DNA from: Citrobacter youngae ATCC 29220
Lineage (GTDB): Bacteria > Pseudomonadota > Gammaproteobacteria > Enterobacterales > Enterobacteriaceae
Assembly: GCF_000155975.1 (NCBI RefSeq)
Contig: NZ_GG730303.1
Span: forward strand, 611 to 64,610
Direction: 5' to 3'
Length of the DNA stretch: 64,000 nt
Each line of letters opens with the position of its first letter. Within the stretch, counting starts at the first letter, position 1. The notes under the pieces were generated by a model. The model saw nothing but the letters and a program-made list of their open reading frames with translations, searched no databases and was not told the DNA's origin. Made by a program: the position numbers and the translations under genes. Below, one piece after another: positions 35,169-45,843 of this stretch.

Positions 35169-35257
35169 GCCGGATGGCGGTGCAGTGAACTGCATCTTAT
35201 CCGGCCTATAAATCGAGTACTGGCTGTAGGCCCGATAAGCGTAGCGCCATCGGGCAA
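35169..35257. repeat. BIME (two REP-like palindromes)
   Basis: GCCGGATGGCGGTGCAG...CTTATCCGGCC and GTAGGCCCGATAAGCG...CGCCATCGGGCA lie between the convergent ends of tldD and aaeR. Confidence 0.85.
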
Positions 35258-35258
35258 T

Positions 35259-36191
35259 TTATCCCTTCTCTTTCCCCCGACCATACATTCCCTGGAACAG
35301 CTGCGCCACATCGACAAAATAATCCGTCAGATAGTTAATCACCACCTGAACCTTAAGCGGCAGTTTGTCTTTTTCGGTATACAGCGCATAGACCGGACGC
35401 GGATCCGACTGGTAGCGGGGAAGCAGGATCTCCACTTCGCCGCGATTGATCTCATTGATCACCCACATCAATGGTACATAGGCAATGCCCGCGCCTGCGG
35501 CCAGCCAGCGCACCAGCGTCATCGGATCGTTAGTCACGAAGCGCCCTTCTGGGATCAGGCGCGTAGAGATCCCCTCCGGGGCGATAAGCTCGAATTCGTT
35601 ATCCGGGCGTACGCTGTATTCCAGCCATGAGTGATTGCTGAGATCGGCAGGTTTTTCCGGAACGCCAAACTGCGCGAGGTAGCTTTTAGCGGCGCAGACC
35701 ACCATCGGCATAGCTCCCAGGCGACGTGAAAACAGGCTGGAGTCCTGCAACGCGCCGACGCGGATAACCACGTCCAGACCATCGGCGATTAAATCCGGCG
35801 CCGGAATGCCAGTGACCAGATTTACGGTCAATCCCGGATACTCTTTCAGCATCGTGGCGGTCAGCCCGGCGAGGACATTTTGCGCCATGGTTGAAGAACA
35901 GCCAATGCGCAGGGTACCGATGGGGGTGTTATTAAAGGCATAAAGCTGCTCGTGAACGTCCTGCGCTTCGTGCAGCATCCGGCGGCAGCCCTGATAATAA
36001 ATTTTACCGGCTTCAGTCAGGCCAATGCTGCGCGTACTGCGGTTTAGCAGCTTGACCTGTAGCTCATCTTCCAGTTTGGAGACCGTCTGGCTTATCGATG
36101 AAACGCTCATTTGTAGCTGTCTTGCGGCGGCTGTGAAAGAGCCCAGCTCGACAACTTTGGCGAACACCGACATACGTTTTAATCGTTCCAT
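35259..36191 (-). CDS. aaeR: AaeR, LysR-type regulator of aaeXAB
   Basis: This 310-residue LysR-family activator has an N-terminal winged helix (SFTAAARQLQMSVSSISQTVSKLE, about residues 17-40) and a C-terminal effector domain. E. coli AaeR activates aaeXAB in response to p-hydroxybenzoate and related aromatic acids. It is divergent from aaeX with a 184-base control region between them. Confidence 0.94.
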   Translation of the reverse strand: MERLKRMSVFAKVVELGSFTAAARQLQMSVSSISQTVSKLEDELQVKLLNRSTRSIGLTEAGKIYYQGCRRMLHEAQDVHEQLYAFNNTPIGTLRIGCSSTMAQNVLAGLTATMLKEYPGLTVNLVTGIPAPDLIADGLDVVIRVGALQDSSLFSRRLGAMPMVVCAAKSYLAQFGVPEKPADLSNHSWLEYSVRPDNEFELIAPEGISTRLIPEGRFVTNDPMTLVRWLAAGAGIAYVPLMWVINEINRGEVEILLPRYQSDPRPVYALYTEKDKLPLKVQVVINYLTDYFVDVAQLFQGMYGRGKEKG

Positions 36192-36375
36192 TGTTCACTC
36201 TGGCTTAAAAGTGATTTAGATCACATAATATAGATAACAGCATAACAGTTACGTTAATATATTATTATTCAAATAACGGCTATGTCGCTCTCGCCCGGCT
36301 CATCCTTGCCCTTCTCTGCGGTGACATACGCTAGAAAATCTATCACCTGCACTCTCTTAAGTTACCAAGGTCAAC

Positions 36376-36579
36376 ATGAGTCTGTTTCCCGTTATCGTGG
36401 TGTTTGGTCTGTCCTTCCCACCGATTTTTTTCGAATTGCTTTTGTCACTGGCGATTTTCTGGCTGGTGCGCCGGGTGCTGGTTCCGACTGGCATCTATGA
36501 TTTTGTCTGGCATCCGGCTCTGTTTAACACCGCGCTGTATTGCTGCCTGTTCTATTTAATAACGCGCCTGTTCGTTTGA
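36376..36579 (+). CDS. aaeX: AaeX, small membrane protein of the aae efflux operon
   Basis: This 67-residue protein of the DUF1656 family has two membrane spans. It begins [20 protein letters not shown] and ends in a second hydrophobic stretch. It is first in the operon, 7 bases before aaeA. Its function is unknown; efflux in E. coli needs AaeA and AaeB, not clearly AaeX. Confidence 0.93.
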   Translation: MSLFPVIVVFGLSFPPIFFELLLSLAIFWLVRRVLVPTGIYDFVWHPALFNTALYCCLFYLITRLFV

Positions 36580-36586
36580 GGTTGAA

Positions 36587-37519
36587 GTGAAAACACTAAC
36601 AAGAAAACTCTCCCGTACGGCCATGACTCTCGTACTGGTCATTCTGGCCTTTATCGCTATTTTCCGCGCATGGGTGTTCTACACCGAATCGCCGTGGACG
36701 CGTGATGCGCGTTTCAGCGCTGATGTGGTTGCTATCGCGCCGGACGTCGCGGGTCTTATTACCAACGTTAACATCCATGATAACCAACTGGTGAAAAAGG
36801 ATCAGGTCCTGTTTACCATCGACCAGCCTCGTTATAAAAAAGCCCTCGAACAGGCTGAAGCTGACGTCTCTTATTACCAGGTTCTGGCGCAGGAAAAACG
36901 CCAGGAGGCCGGGCGTCGTAACCGGCTGGGCGTGCAGTCCATGTCTCGCGAAGAGATCGACCAATCAAACAACGTCCTGCAAACCGTATTGCACCAGCTT
37001 GCGAAGGCGCAAGCGACCCGCGACCTGGCAAAATTAGATCTGGAACGTACCGTTATTCGCGCGCCAGCAGACGGCTGGGTGACTAACCTGAACGTCTACA
37101 GCGGCGAATTTATTACCCGTGGCTCCACGGCGGTGGCGCTGGTCAAACAGCACTCGTTCTATGTGCTGGCCTATATGGAAGAAACCAAACTGGAAGGCGT
37201 ACGCCCTGGGTATCGCGCAGAGATCACCCCGCTTGGCAGTAATAATGTGTTGAAAGGGACCGTTGATAGCGTGGCGGCTGGCGTAACGAATGCCAGCAGT
37301 ACGCGGGATGCAAAAGGTATGGCGACTATCGATTCCAACCTTGAATGGGTCCGTCTGGCACAGCGTGTGCCGGTGCGCATTCGTCTTGATGAGCAGCAGG
37401 GAACCCTGTGGCCTGCCGGGACTACGGCTACTGTTGTTATCACCGGCAAGCAGGATCGCGATGCCAGCCAGGAATCCTTCTTCCGTAAAATGGCGCACCG
37501 CCTGCGCGAGTTCGGTTAA
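36587..37519 (+). CDS. aaeA: AaeA, membrane fusion protein for aromatic acid efflux
   Basis: This 310-residue HlyD-type adaptor has an N-terminal membrane helix (residues about 13-32) and a lipoyl-like domain ([15 protein letters not shown]). A coiled-coil hairpin (about 85-150) and beta-barrel domain ([16 protein letters not shown]) follow. It works with AaeB to expel hydroxybenzoates, and lies 5 bases before aaeB. Confidence 0.94.
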   Translation: MKTLTRKLSRTAMTLVLVILAFIAIFRAWVFYTESPWTRDARFSADVVAIAPDVAGLITNVNIHDNQLVKKDQVLFTIDQPRYKKALEQAEADVSYYQVLAQEKRQEAGRRNRLGVQSMSREEIDQSNNVLQTVLHQLAKAQATRDLAKLDLERTVIRAPADGWVTNLNVYSGEFITRGSTAVALVKQHSFYVLAYMEETKLEGVRPGYRAEITPLGSNNVLKGTVDSVAAGVTNASSTRDAKGMATIDSNLEWVRLAQRVPVRIRLDEQQGTLWPAGTTATVVITGKQDRDASQESFFRKMAHRLREFG

Positions 37520-37524
37520 TTGCG

Positions 37525-39492
37525 ATGGGTATTTTTTCCATTGCCAACCAGCATATCCGCTTTGCGGTAAAACTGGCGTGCGCGATTGTCCTGGCGCTGT
37601 TCGTTGGTTTTCACTTTCAGCTTGAGACCCCGCGCTGGGCGGTGCTGACCGCGGCAATTGTGGCGGCAGGCCCGGCCTTTGCTGCGGGTGGAGAACCCTA
37701 TTCAGGCGCCATCCGCTATCGCGGGATGCTGCGTATTGTCGGCACATTTATTGGCTGTATTGCCGCACTGATCATTATTATCAGTATGATCCGCGCCCCG
37801 TTATTGATGATCCTGGTGTGCTGTGTCTGGGCCGGTTTTTGTACCTGGATCTCCTCGCTGGTGAAGATCGAAAACTCCTATGCCTGGGGGCTTTCGGGTT
37901 ATACGGCGCTGATCATCGTCATTACTATCCAGGCTGAGCCGCTGCTGACGCCGCAATTTGCACTCGAACGCTGCAGCGAGATTGTGATGGGGATTGTCTG
38001 CGCCATTGTTGCCGATCTGCTCTTCTCGCCCCGCTCGGTGAAACAGGAGATTGATGTCGAACTGGACAGTCTGCTGGTGGCGCAGTATCAGCTTATGCAG
38101 CTGTGTATAAAGCATGGCGACAGTGAAGAAGTGGACAAAGCCTGGGGTGATTTAGTCCGCCGCACGGCAGCGCTGGAGGGGATGCGCAGTAACCTTAATA
38201 TGGAGTCTTCACGTTGGGGGCGCGCTAATCGCAGGCTCAAGGCCTTGAACACGCTGTCGCTCACGCTTATTACCCAGTCCTGTGAAACTTACCTGATTCA
38301 AAACACCCGCCCGGAACTGATCACCGACACCTTCCGCGAGTTGTTCGATACGTCGGTTGAAACGGTGCAGGATGTCCATAAACAGCTGAAGCTGATGCGC
38401 CGGGTGATCGTCTGGACCGGCGAGCGCGAAACGCCGGTCACAATATACAGCTGGGCCGGCGCCGCGACGCGCTATCTGCTGCTCAAACGCGGGGTGGTGA
38501 GCAATACTAAAATTAGCGCGACGGAAGAAGAGATCCTGCAAGGCGAGCCGGTAGTGAAAGTGGAGTCTGCCGAGCGTCACCATGCGATGGTCAACTTCTG
38601 GCGTACCACGCTCTCCTGTGTGCTGGGCACCTTATTCTGGCTGTGGACCGGATGGACCTCCGGCAGCGGCGCGATGGTGATGATCGCGGTTGTCACCTCG
38701 CTGGCAATGCGTTTGCCGAATCCCCGGATGGTAGCAATAGACTTTATTTACGGTACCTTGGCGGCGTTACCGCTTGGGGCGCTCTATTTTCTGGTGATTA
38801 TCCCCAATACCCAGCAAAGTATGCTGCTGTTGTGTCTGAGCCTGGCGGTGCTGGGGTTCTTTCTGGGGATCGAGGTTCAGAAAAGACGGTTGGGATCGAT
38901 GGGCGCGCTGGCCAGCACCATTAATATCATCGTGCTGGATAACCCGATGACCTTCCACTTTAGTCAGTTCCTTGACAGTGCGCTGGGGCAGATTGTGGGT
39001 TGTGTGCTGGCATTTCTCGTCATTTTGCTGGTGCGTGATAACTCGCGTGACAGAACCGGCCGCGTGTTGCTCAACCAGTTTGTCTCCGCCGCGGTTTCTG
39101 CCATGACCACCAACGTCGTTCGTCGTAAAGAGAACCACCTTCCGGCGCTGTATCAGCAGCTGTTCTTACTGATGAACAAATTCCCGGGCGATCTGGCAAA
39201 GTTTCGCCTGGCGCTGACGATGATTATTGCGCATCAGCGTCTGCGCGATGCGCCGATACCGGTAAATGAGGATTTATCTGCGTTCCACCGCCAGCTTCGC
39301 CGAACTGCCGATCATGTGATTTCAGCCGGAAACGACGACAAGCGCCGACGCTACTTTAGTCAGTTGCTGGAAGAGCTTGAGATCTATCAGGAGAAATTGA
39401 TCGTTTGGCAAGCCCCTTTGCAGGTGACCGAGCCGGTAAAACGACTTAGCGGGATGCTACACAAATATCAGCATGCGCTGACCAGCAATTAA
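37525..39492 (+). CDS. aaeB: AaeB, aromatic carboxylic acid efflux pump
   Basis: This 655-residue inner-membrane protein of the FUSC (fusaric acid resistance) family has two blocks of six hydrophobic segments (about 10-170 and 350-520), each followed by a cytoplasmic domain. It is the transporter part of the aae system, which protects against p-hydroxybenzoic acid. The length equals E. coli AaeB. Confidence 0.95.
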   Translation: MGIFSIANQHIRFAVKLACAIVLALFVGFHFQLETPRWAVLTAAIVAAGPAFAAGGEPYSGAIRYRGMLRIVGTFIGCIAALIIIISMIRAPLLMILVCCVWAGFCTWISSLVKIENSYAWGLSGYTALIIVITIQAEPLLTPQFALERCSEIVMGIVCAIVADLLFSPRSVKQEIDVELDSLLVAQYQLMQLCIKHGDSEEVDKAWGDLVRRTAALEGMRSNLNMESSRWGRANRRLKALNTLSLTLITQSCETYLIQNTRPELITDTFRELFDTSVETVQDVHKQLKLMRRVIVWTGERETPVTIYSWAGAATRYLLLKRGVVSNTKISATEEEILQGEPVVKVESAERHHAMVNFWRTTLSCVLGTLFWLWTGWTSGSGAMVMIAVVTSLAMRLPNPRMVAIDFIYGTLAALPLGALYFLVIIPNTQQSMLLLCLSLAVLGFFLGIEVQKRRLGSMGALASTINIIVLDNPMTFHFSQFLDSALGQIVGCVLAFLVILLVRDNSRDRTGRVLLNQFVSAAVSAMTTNVVRRKENHLPALYQQLFLLMNKFPGDLAKFRLALTMIIAHQRLRDAPIPVNEDLSAFHRQLRRTADHVISAGNDDKRRRYFSQLLEELEIYQEKLIVWQAPLQVTEPVKRLSGMLHKYQHALTSN

Positions 39493-39500
39493 ACGTGAGA

Positions 39501-39529
39501 AACCGATGCCAGAAGCGTCGGTTTTTTTA
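39501..39529 (+). terminator. Terminator of aaeXAB
   Basis: AACCGATGC / GCGTCGGTT forms a 9-bp stem with one G-T pair and a 4-base loop. A seven-base T run follows, just after the aaeB stop. Confidence 0.87.
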
Positions 39530-39609
39530 TGGCTATACTTACCTGAAATGCGGGAGGCCCTGCATATTGGTGGTCCGTAGAGTGACTGGCGTCGGGATGG
39601 TGGCTATAG

Positions 39610-39888
39610 ATGAACATCTATACGTTTGATTTTGACGAGATAGAAGACCAGGGTGATTTCTACCGCGAGTTCACGCGCACATTTGATCTGGCCCGGGAAA
39701 AAGTGGTCGACTTAGATTCTCTGTGGGAGGTCGTTACCGGAGAAGTCTTGCCGCTGCCGCTGGAGATAGAATTTGTCCATTTGCCGGACAAGCTGCGCAG
39801 GCGATACGGCGCGCTGATTTTACTGTTCGATGAAGCGGAAGAAGAGCTGGAAGGGCAGTTGCGCTTTAACGTTCGTCACTCAACTTAA
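39610..39888 (+). CDS. yhcO: YhcO, barstar-family protein
   Basis: This 92-residue acidic protein belongs to the barstar family ([20 protein letters not shown], then [21 protein letters not shown]). Barstar-type proteins inhibit barnase-like RNases, but no barnase gene is nearby and the E. coli target is unknown. It stands alone between aaeB and yhcN. Confidence 0.9.
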   Translation: MNIYTFDFDEIEDQGDFYREFTRTFDLAREKVVDLDSLWEVVTGEVLPLPLEIEFVHLPDKLRRRYGALILLFDEAEEELEGQLRFNVRHST

Positions 39889-39892
39889 AGCA

Positions 39893-39918
39893 TAAAAAAG
39901 CCCCCGGCAGGCGGGGGC
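39893..39918 (-). terminator. Terminator of yhcN
   Basis: The 7-bp GC stem GCCCCCG / CGGGGGC is followed on the minus strand by TTTTTTATG. It lies between the convergent ends of yhcO and yhcN. Confidence 0.9.
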
Positions 39919-39944
39919 AAGTCGTCGGACTAGACGACGAGGGT

Positions 39945-40211
39945 TTATTTGTAGAGTTCTGCAGTTGCGTGCCAGTGAGCGCCTTCACGGAGTTCGGTGA
40001 CGCGATAGCTGCTGGCACCCGCTTTTTCGGCTTTAGCGGCGATGGCCTGACGCATGTCCATTGGTGAACTACCGATCTGAGATACGGAGATGCTCCCCAT
40101 GGATTGCAGGTTCTGTGCTTCTTGTGAGTTCACCTGAGTAACCGCGGCGCTTGCGCCGAAGGAGAGAACAGAAAGAAGGCTTAAGGTTGCAATAGTCGTT
40201 TTGATTTTCAT
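39945..40211 (-). CDS. yhcN: YhcN, periplasmic stress protein (YhcN/BhsA family)
   Basis: This 88-residue secreted protein has a signal peptide cleaved near ASA/AVTQ. The YhcN/BhsA domain includes YRVTELREGAHWHATAELYK at the end. In E. coli YhcN responds to acid and cytoplasmic pH stress and peroxide. ATG 40211 has GAGG eight bases upstream; the longer open frame to 40283 is not supported. Confidence 0.92.
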   Translation of the reverse strand: MKIKTTIATLSLLSVLSFGASAAVTQVNSQEAQNLQSMGSISVSQIGSSPMDMRQAIAAKAEKAGASSYRVTELREGAHWHATAELYK

Positions 40212-40585
40212 GATATTTACCTCGTCGAATTCTTTTATTGGGGTCTGCGTTTCGTGACCCTCATCACAAAATCGAGTATACACTAATAACGCGATAAATT
40301 AATACCACGCTAATTGTTTCTTTGGGTATTAAGTGTTAAGAAAAATAATTCTTATAACCAAACGGAATTAAAAATCGCATTTTTAACATTTAAATAGAAA
40401 TAAATTCAATAAAATCAGTTAGATATGAATTTTTGCAAAATGTGCGCTTTAAGATTTTACATTTGCTGTGTGAATGATTTTTCGCGGTTAAACGCACCAT
40501 TTGTTAAATGAATGGCAGTGGAAAATAGAGGACAGAGGGAGAAAACCGAGGTTTTTCCCCGCCGCGAGGCGACGGGGAGGAGGCA
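40212..40585. other. yhcN control region and end of argR transcript
   Basis: This 374-base gap has no gene. The yhcN side is very AT-rich and must hold its promoter. Near the argR end, CCCCGCCGC (40557-40565) pairs with GCGACGGGG (40569-40577) with one mismatch. It may end the argR transcript, although no T run follows on the minus strand. Confidence 0.5.
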
Positions 40586-41059
<474 letters not shown>

Positions 41060-41102
41060 TCACCCGTAATATGGCAGTAGAAACAACATTATTGTGCATA
41101 CA

Positions 41103-41120
41103 GATGAATTTTTATGCAAA
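41103..41120 (-). promoter_or_regulatory. ARG box upstream of argR
   Basis: TGAAT-TTTT-ATGCA differs from the ArgR consensus (TGAAT-W4-ATTCA) at one base. It lies about 47 bases before the argR start. A weaker second half-site with TGCAT is next to it on the argR side near 41083-41100, which would fit the usual paired boxes. Confidence 0.7.
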
Positions 41121-41327
41121 CGGTCTGCCTTGTGAAAGGCTGAAATAATGTTATGAAAGGGCGGAATTTTATCAAATTTCGTTATTGAGAAACATGCCTG
41201 CGTCACGGCTCGCAAATAAGATTAAAAGTAAATTTATTGTTATCAAATTGATGTTGTTTTGAGGGGGAGGTAGGGTATATTGTCAGCACCTGTTGGAAAG
41301 TTGCTCTACTGGGCGGGTGGTTTTGAA

Positions 41328-41356
41328 TTACGTAACTTAGGTTTTATTTTACGTAA
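41328..41356. promoter_or_regulatory. Paired TTACGTAA palindromes upstream of mdh
   Basis: The perfect 8-bp palindrome TTACGTAA occurs twice (41328-41335 and 41349-41356). The centres are 21 bp apart, two helical turns, on the same DNA face. It lies 137 bases before mdh in the 436-base argR-mdh region. Which protein binds there, if any, cannot be told by eye. Confidence 0.45.
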
Positions 41357-41369
41357 GTTAAATGCATAA

Positions 41370-42428
<1,059 letters not shown>

Positions 42429-42436
42429 CGCGATTT

Positions 42437-42466
42437 GTAGGCCTGAAAGCTGCGCGCTATCAGGCA
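42437..42466. repeat. REP-like palindrome after mdh
   Basis: GTAGGCCTGAAAGC...GCTATCAGGC is a degenerate REP unit between the mdh stop and the shared terminator. Confidence 0.6.
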
Positions 42467-42498
42467 TTACATGCTAACCCTTGCGATATCGCCTGATA

Positions 42499-42533
42499 AA
42501 AACCGGAGCTCATTATTGTGCTCCGGTTTTTTT
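42499..42533. terminator. Bidirectional terminator between mdh and degS
   Basis: AACCGGAGC / GCTCCGGTT with a 10-base loop is followed by T runs on both strands. It lies between the convergent ends of mdh and degS. Confidence 0.9.
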
Positions 42534-42556
42534 ATGGTCAGCGGGTGGACGTGACG

Positions 42557-43624
42557 TTAATTGGTGGCAGGGTATTCCTGGATCGTTACCTGCAGCGTCA
42601 ATTGCTTATCATCGCGCATTACGACGACGGGGATGACCGAACCCGGGCGAATTTCGGCCACCTGGTCCATGGTCTCCAGTGCAGATACCGCCGGTTTGTT
42701 ATTGACCGAAATAATCAGATCGTTGACCTGGATACCTGACTGGGCTGCCGGGCCGTCCGGGGACACTTCGTTAACCACAATCCCCTGAATTGGATCCATC
42801 CCGCCGCTCTGGGCGTGCAGTGGCGCAATTTCGCGACCGCTGATGCCGATGTAGCCGCGAATTACGCGCCCGTCACGAATCAGCTTATCCATGATTTTGG
42901 TCGCCAACTGAAACGGAATAGCGAAGCCAATACCTTCCGGGGTTTCGCCGTCGTTGCTCTTATCAAATGACAGCGTATTAATGCCCATTAACTCACCCAG
43001 CGAGTTGACCAGCGCACCGCCGGAGTTTCCGTGGTTGATTGAGGCGTCCGTTTGCAGGAAGTTTTGGCGTCCTGTTGGGTTCAGGCCAATACGACCGGTA
43101 GCGCTGATAATCCCCTGAGTAATGGTTTGTCCAAGGTTGTATGGGTTACCGATGGCGAGAACCACATCGCCAATGTGCGGCACACGCTTATTATTAATTG
43201 GGATCGTCGGCAGCCCGCCGGTCGCGTTGATTTTCAGCACCGCAAGGTCGGTTAACGTATCAGAACCTACGAGCAGCGCTTCAAATACACGCCCATCCTG
43301 CAATGCGACGATGATTTGGTCAGCATCATTAATGACGTGCTTATTGGTAATGATATAGCCGCGCTGATCCATGATAACGCCTGAGCCGAGTGTGCGGATC
43401 TCAAGCTGGTTATGCGCTGTGCTGTTCATACTGCGGTTATAAACGTTAACCACCGCAGGCGCTGCGCGGCGCACCGCCGGGTTATAGCTGGCAGGGGTTT
43501 CATCAGTACTGTCGAACTGTGGCGCAGTAAGCGTATTTATTTTGCGCAGAGAGGGCATCGCGGCCAGCAGAATGGCGCCGACGATTAAACCAATCGCGAC
43601 CGAACGTAAAAGCTTCACAAACAT
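42557..43624 (-). CDS. degS: DegS, site-1 protease of the sigma-E stress pathway
   Basis: This 355-residue membrane-anchored serine protease cleaves RseA when its PDZ domain senses unfolded porin ends. An N-terminal anchor helix is at residues about 5-24. The catalytic triad is His96 (NKHVI), Asp in TDLAVL and Ser in NHGNSGGAL. One PDZ domain forms the C-terminal third. The length equals E. coli DegS. It lies 92 bases after degQ. Confidence 0.96.
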   Translation of the reverse strand: MFVKLLRSVAIGLIVGAILLAAMPSLRKINTLTAPQFDSTDETPASYNPAVRRAAPAVVNVYNRSMNSTAHNQLEIRTLGSGVIMDQRGYIITNKHVINDADQIIVALQDGRVFEALLVGSDTLTDLAVLKINATGGLPTIPINNKRVPHIGDVVLAIGNPYNLGQTITQGIISATGRIGLNPTGRQNFLQTDASINHGNSGGALVNSLGELMGINTLSFDKSNDGETPEGIGFAIPFQLATKIMDKLIRDGRVIRGYIGISGREIAPLHAQSGGMDPIQGIVVNEVSPDGPAAQSGIQVNDLIISVNNKPAVSALETMDQVAEIRPGSVIPVVVMRDDKQLTLQVTIQEYPATN

Positions 43625-43716
43625 GATAGCGGCGTCATTAATAAAGGGAACGACAGCAGCATATCACGAGTTAACCGGACATCACACGGGAGGCTGATGT
43701 CCAGTTTGCTATTGGC

Positions 43717-45084
43717 TTAACGCAGGAGCAGGTAAATACTTTCGTTACCGCGAACCACCTGCAGAGCAATGATCGACGGTTTCGCTTCCAGCACTTTGCG
43801 CATTTCGGCAATGGAGTTCACGCGGTCGCGGTTAACGGCAATGATGACATCATCTTTATGCAGACCGGCCTGCGCGGCTGGACTACTTTTTTCAACATTA
43901 TCAATTCTGATGCCTTTACTACCGTCTTTTAACTGACCGTCGCTGAGCGTGGCGCCTTGTAACGCGGGGGCTATCATTTCCGCGCTGGCGGATGATGACG
44001 TGCTGGTATCCAGGGTGACTTCAACTTCCAACGGTTTACCGTTGCGCAGCAGGCCCAGTTTGACTTTGGTGCCAGGTTCCGTTGTCGCAATGCGCGAACG
44101 CAGTTCGGCGAAGCTGTTGAGCGGTTTGCCGTTGAGGCTGGTAATCACGTCGCCGGATTTCACCCCAGCTTTAGCGGAGCCTGAGTTAGGCAGAACCTCG
44201 CTGACAAACGCGCCGCGCTGTACGTCCAGATTGAACGCTTTGGCGATATCGGCGGTCATTTCGGTACCTTTAATCCCTAACAGACCGCGTTTGATTTCGC
44301 CAAACTGCATCAACTGCTGCGCCAGCGTGCGCGCCATGTTGCTTGGGATAGCAAAGCCAATGCCGATGCTGCCGCCGCCGGGCGCCAGAATGGCAGTGTT
44401 AATGCCAATCAGCTCACCGTTCAGGTTAAGCAACGCGCCGCCGGAGTTACCGCGGTTGATGGAGGCGTCGGTCTGAATAAAGTTTTCCAGACCTTCCAGG
44501 TTCAGCCCGCTGCGGCCTAATGCCGATACGATGCCGGAGGTGGCTGTTTGCCCCAGACCGAACGGGTTACCTACGGCCACTGCGAAATCACCCACGCGGA
44601 GTTTATCGGAGTCGGCAATGGCAATTTGCGTCAGGTTGCTGGGGTGTTGAATTTGCAGCAGGGCGATATCGCTTTGATCGTCGCTGCCAATCAGCTTCGT
44701 GTCGAACTCGCGGCCATCATTAAGCTGAACGCTGATTTTTTGCGCCTGGTTAATGACGTGGTTATTGGTCAGGACGTAGCCTTTGGCGGCATCAATGATG
44801 ACCCCAGAGCCCAGGCCTTCAAAAGGTTGTGAAGGTTGATCGGGAAGTTCATCACCAAAAAACTTTTTGAACTCTTCCGGGACTTTTTGTCCCTGAGCGG
44901 CGGTACCTTCGACCCTTACGCTCACCACGGCAGGCAACACTTTCTCCAGCATCGGGGCGAGGCTGGGGAGCGCCGCCTGACCGGGAACCTGGCCGGGAAT
45001 CGACGCGGTGGCCGGGAAGGGCGCCGAGAGAGTTAACCCGACACTTAACGCTAAAGCACTCAACAGCTGGGCTTGTTTTTTCAT
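43717..45084 (-). CDS. degQ: DegQ, periplasmic HtrA-family protease/chaperone
   Basis: This 455-residue soluble HtrA protease degrades misfolded envelope proteins. The signal peptide is cleaved after about residue 27 (ATA/SIPG). The triad is His109 (TNNHVI), Asp (QSDIALL) and Ser (NRGNSGGAL), followed by two PDZ domains. ATG 45084, with AGGA upstream, gives the E. coli length; an ATG 14 codons upstream would destroy the signal peptide. Confidence 0.96.
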   Translation of the reverse strand: MKKQAQLLSALALSVGLTLSAPFPATASIPGQVPGQAALPSLAPMLEKVLPAVVSVRVEGTAAQGQKVPEEFKKFFGDELPDQPSQPFEGLGSGVIIDAAKGYVLTNNHVINQAQKISVQLNDGREFDTKLIGSDDQSDIALLQIQHPSNLTQIAIADSDKLRVGDFAVAVGNPFGLGQTATSGIVSALGRSGLNLEGLENFIQTDASINRGNSGGALLNLNGELIGINTAILAPGGGSIGIGFAIPSNMARTLAQQLMQFGEIKRGLLGIKGTEMTADIAKAFNLDVQRGAFVSEVLPNSGSAKAGVKSGDVITSLNGKPLNSFAELRSRIATTEPGTKVKLGLLRNGKPLEVEVTLDTSTSSSASAEMIAPALQGATLSDGQLKDGSKGIRIDNVEKSSPAAQAGLHKDDVIIAVNRDRVNSIAEMRKVLEAKPSIIALQVVRGNESIYLLLR

Positions 45085-45252
45085 GGATCCTGCTCTCGTA
45101 CCTTGAGTAAACGGAAGATGATTCAAAACAGTCTGATGTTATTGAATTTTCGGTTTGGTCACAATGAGGCTAATGACTAAATAATAGCTGGGACGGGAAG
45201 AGAAGCGGAGGGCGCAATTGCTGCGCCCAATAAATTTCTTAACGATGTGCGT

Positions 45253-45651
45253 TTAGTCGCGCTTTGCGCCACTACGCAGCAGACCGGAGGCCCCTTCAGA
45301 ATAGTCACGCGGCATCTGAACCGGCGCCTGATCGTTGCCTGCTTCAGACTCTGCCAGACGGTTACGGAACGGGTTGTTTTCCGGTGACATACCCGGCAGC
45401 AGACTGCTCGAGCTTTTCGCCATATGCTGATAGATCTGACGATAATCGTCCGCCATGTTATCCAGTAATTCAGCGCTGCGGGCAAAGTGGCTCACCAGCT
45501 CTTCGCGGTACTCTTCCAGCTCAGCTTTGTTTTTTTCCAGTTCGTACTGCAATGCCTGCTGTTGACGTAATTTACGATTACCAAAACGCATGGCTACAGC
45601 ACCAATGATGATACCGACGACTAACCCAATTAGCGCATATTCCCAGGTCAT
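45253..45651 (-). CDS. zapG: ZapG (YhcB), cell-division associated membrane protein
   Basis: This 132-residue protein has one N-terminal membrane span (YALIGLVVGIIIGAVAMRF) and a coiled coil (about residues 25-75). A disordered tail ends in LLRSGAKRD. It belongs to DUF1043 and links envelope growth with division in E. coli. The second of two close ATGs (45651) is chosen because GGGAG lies six bases upstream; it abuts the first ATG. Confidence 0.93.
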   Translation of the reverse strand: MTWEYALIGLVVGIIIGAVAMRFGNRKLRQQQALQYELEKNKAELEEYREELVSHFARSAELLDNMADDYRQIYQHMAKSSSSLLPGMSPENNPFRNRLAESEAGNDQAPVQMPRDYSEGASGLLRSGAKRD

Positions 45652-45843
45652 GAACATCTCCCGTTGTCTTGTGTTTCCGTAGGGTGTTGGCTTTAGGCTC
45701 CATGCCTGCGCCTGATTATGCCACTATAACCGCTAATCCCGTAGAAGTGGAATCCCGTGTTTATATCACGTAATGTAGAACGGCCTTTTTTTCGTCAACC
45801 GTGAGCGACGGCACATCGATTCTCAAGGAATAACAATAACATC

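Noticed and set aside
39610-39888. Barstar-like YhcO as antitoxin of a toxin pair
   Set aside because: No barnase or other toxin gene is adjacent; neighbours are aaeB and yhcN, and YhcO stands alone in E. coli too.
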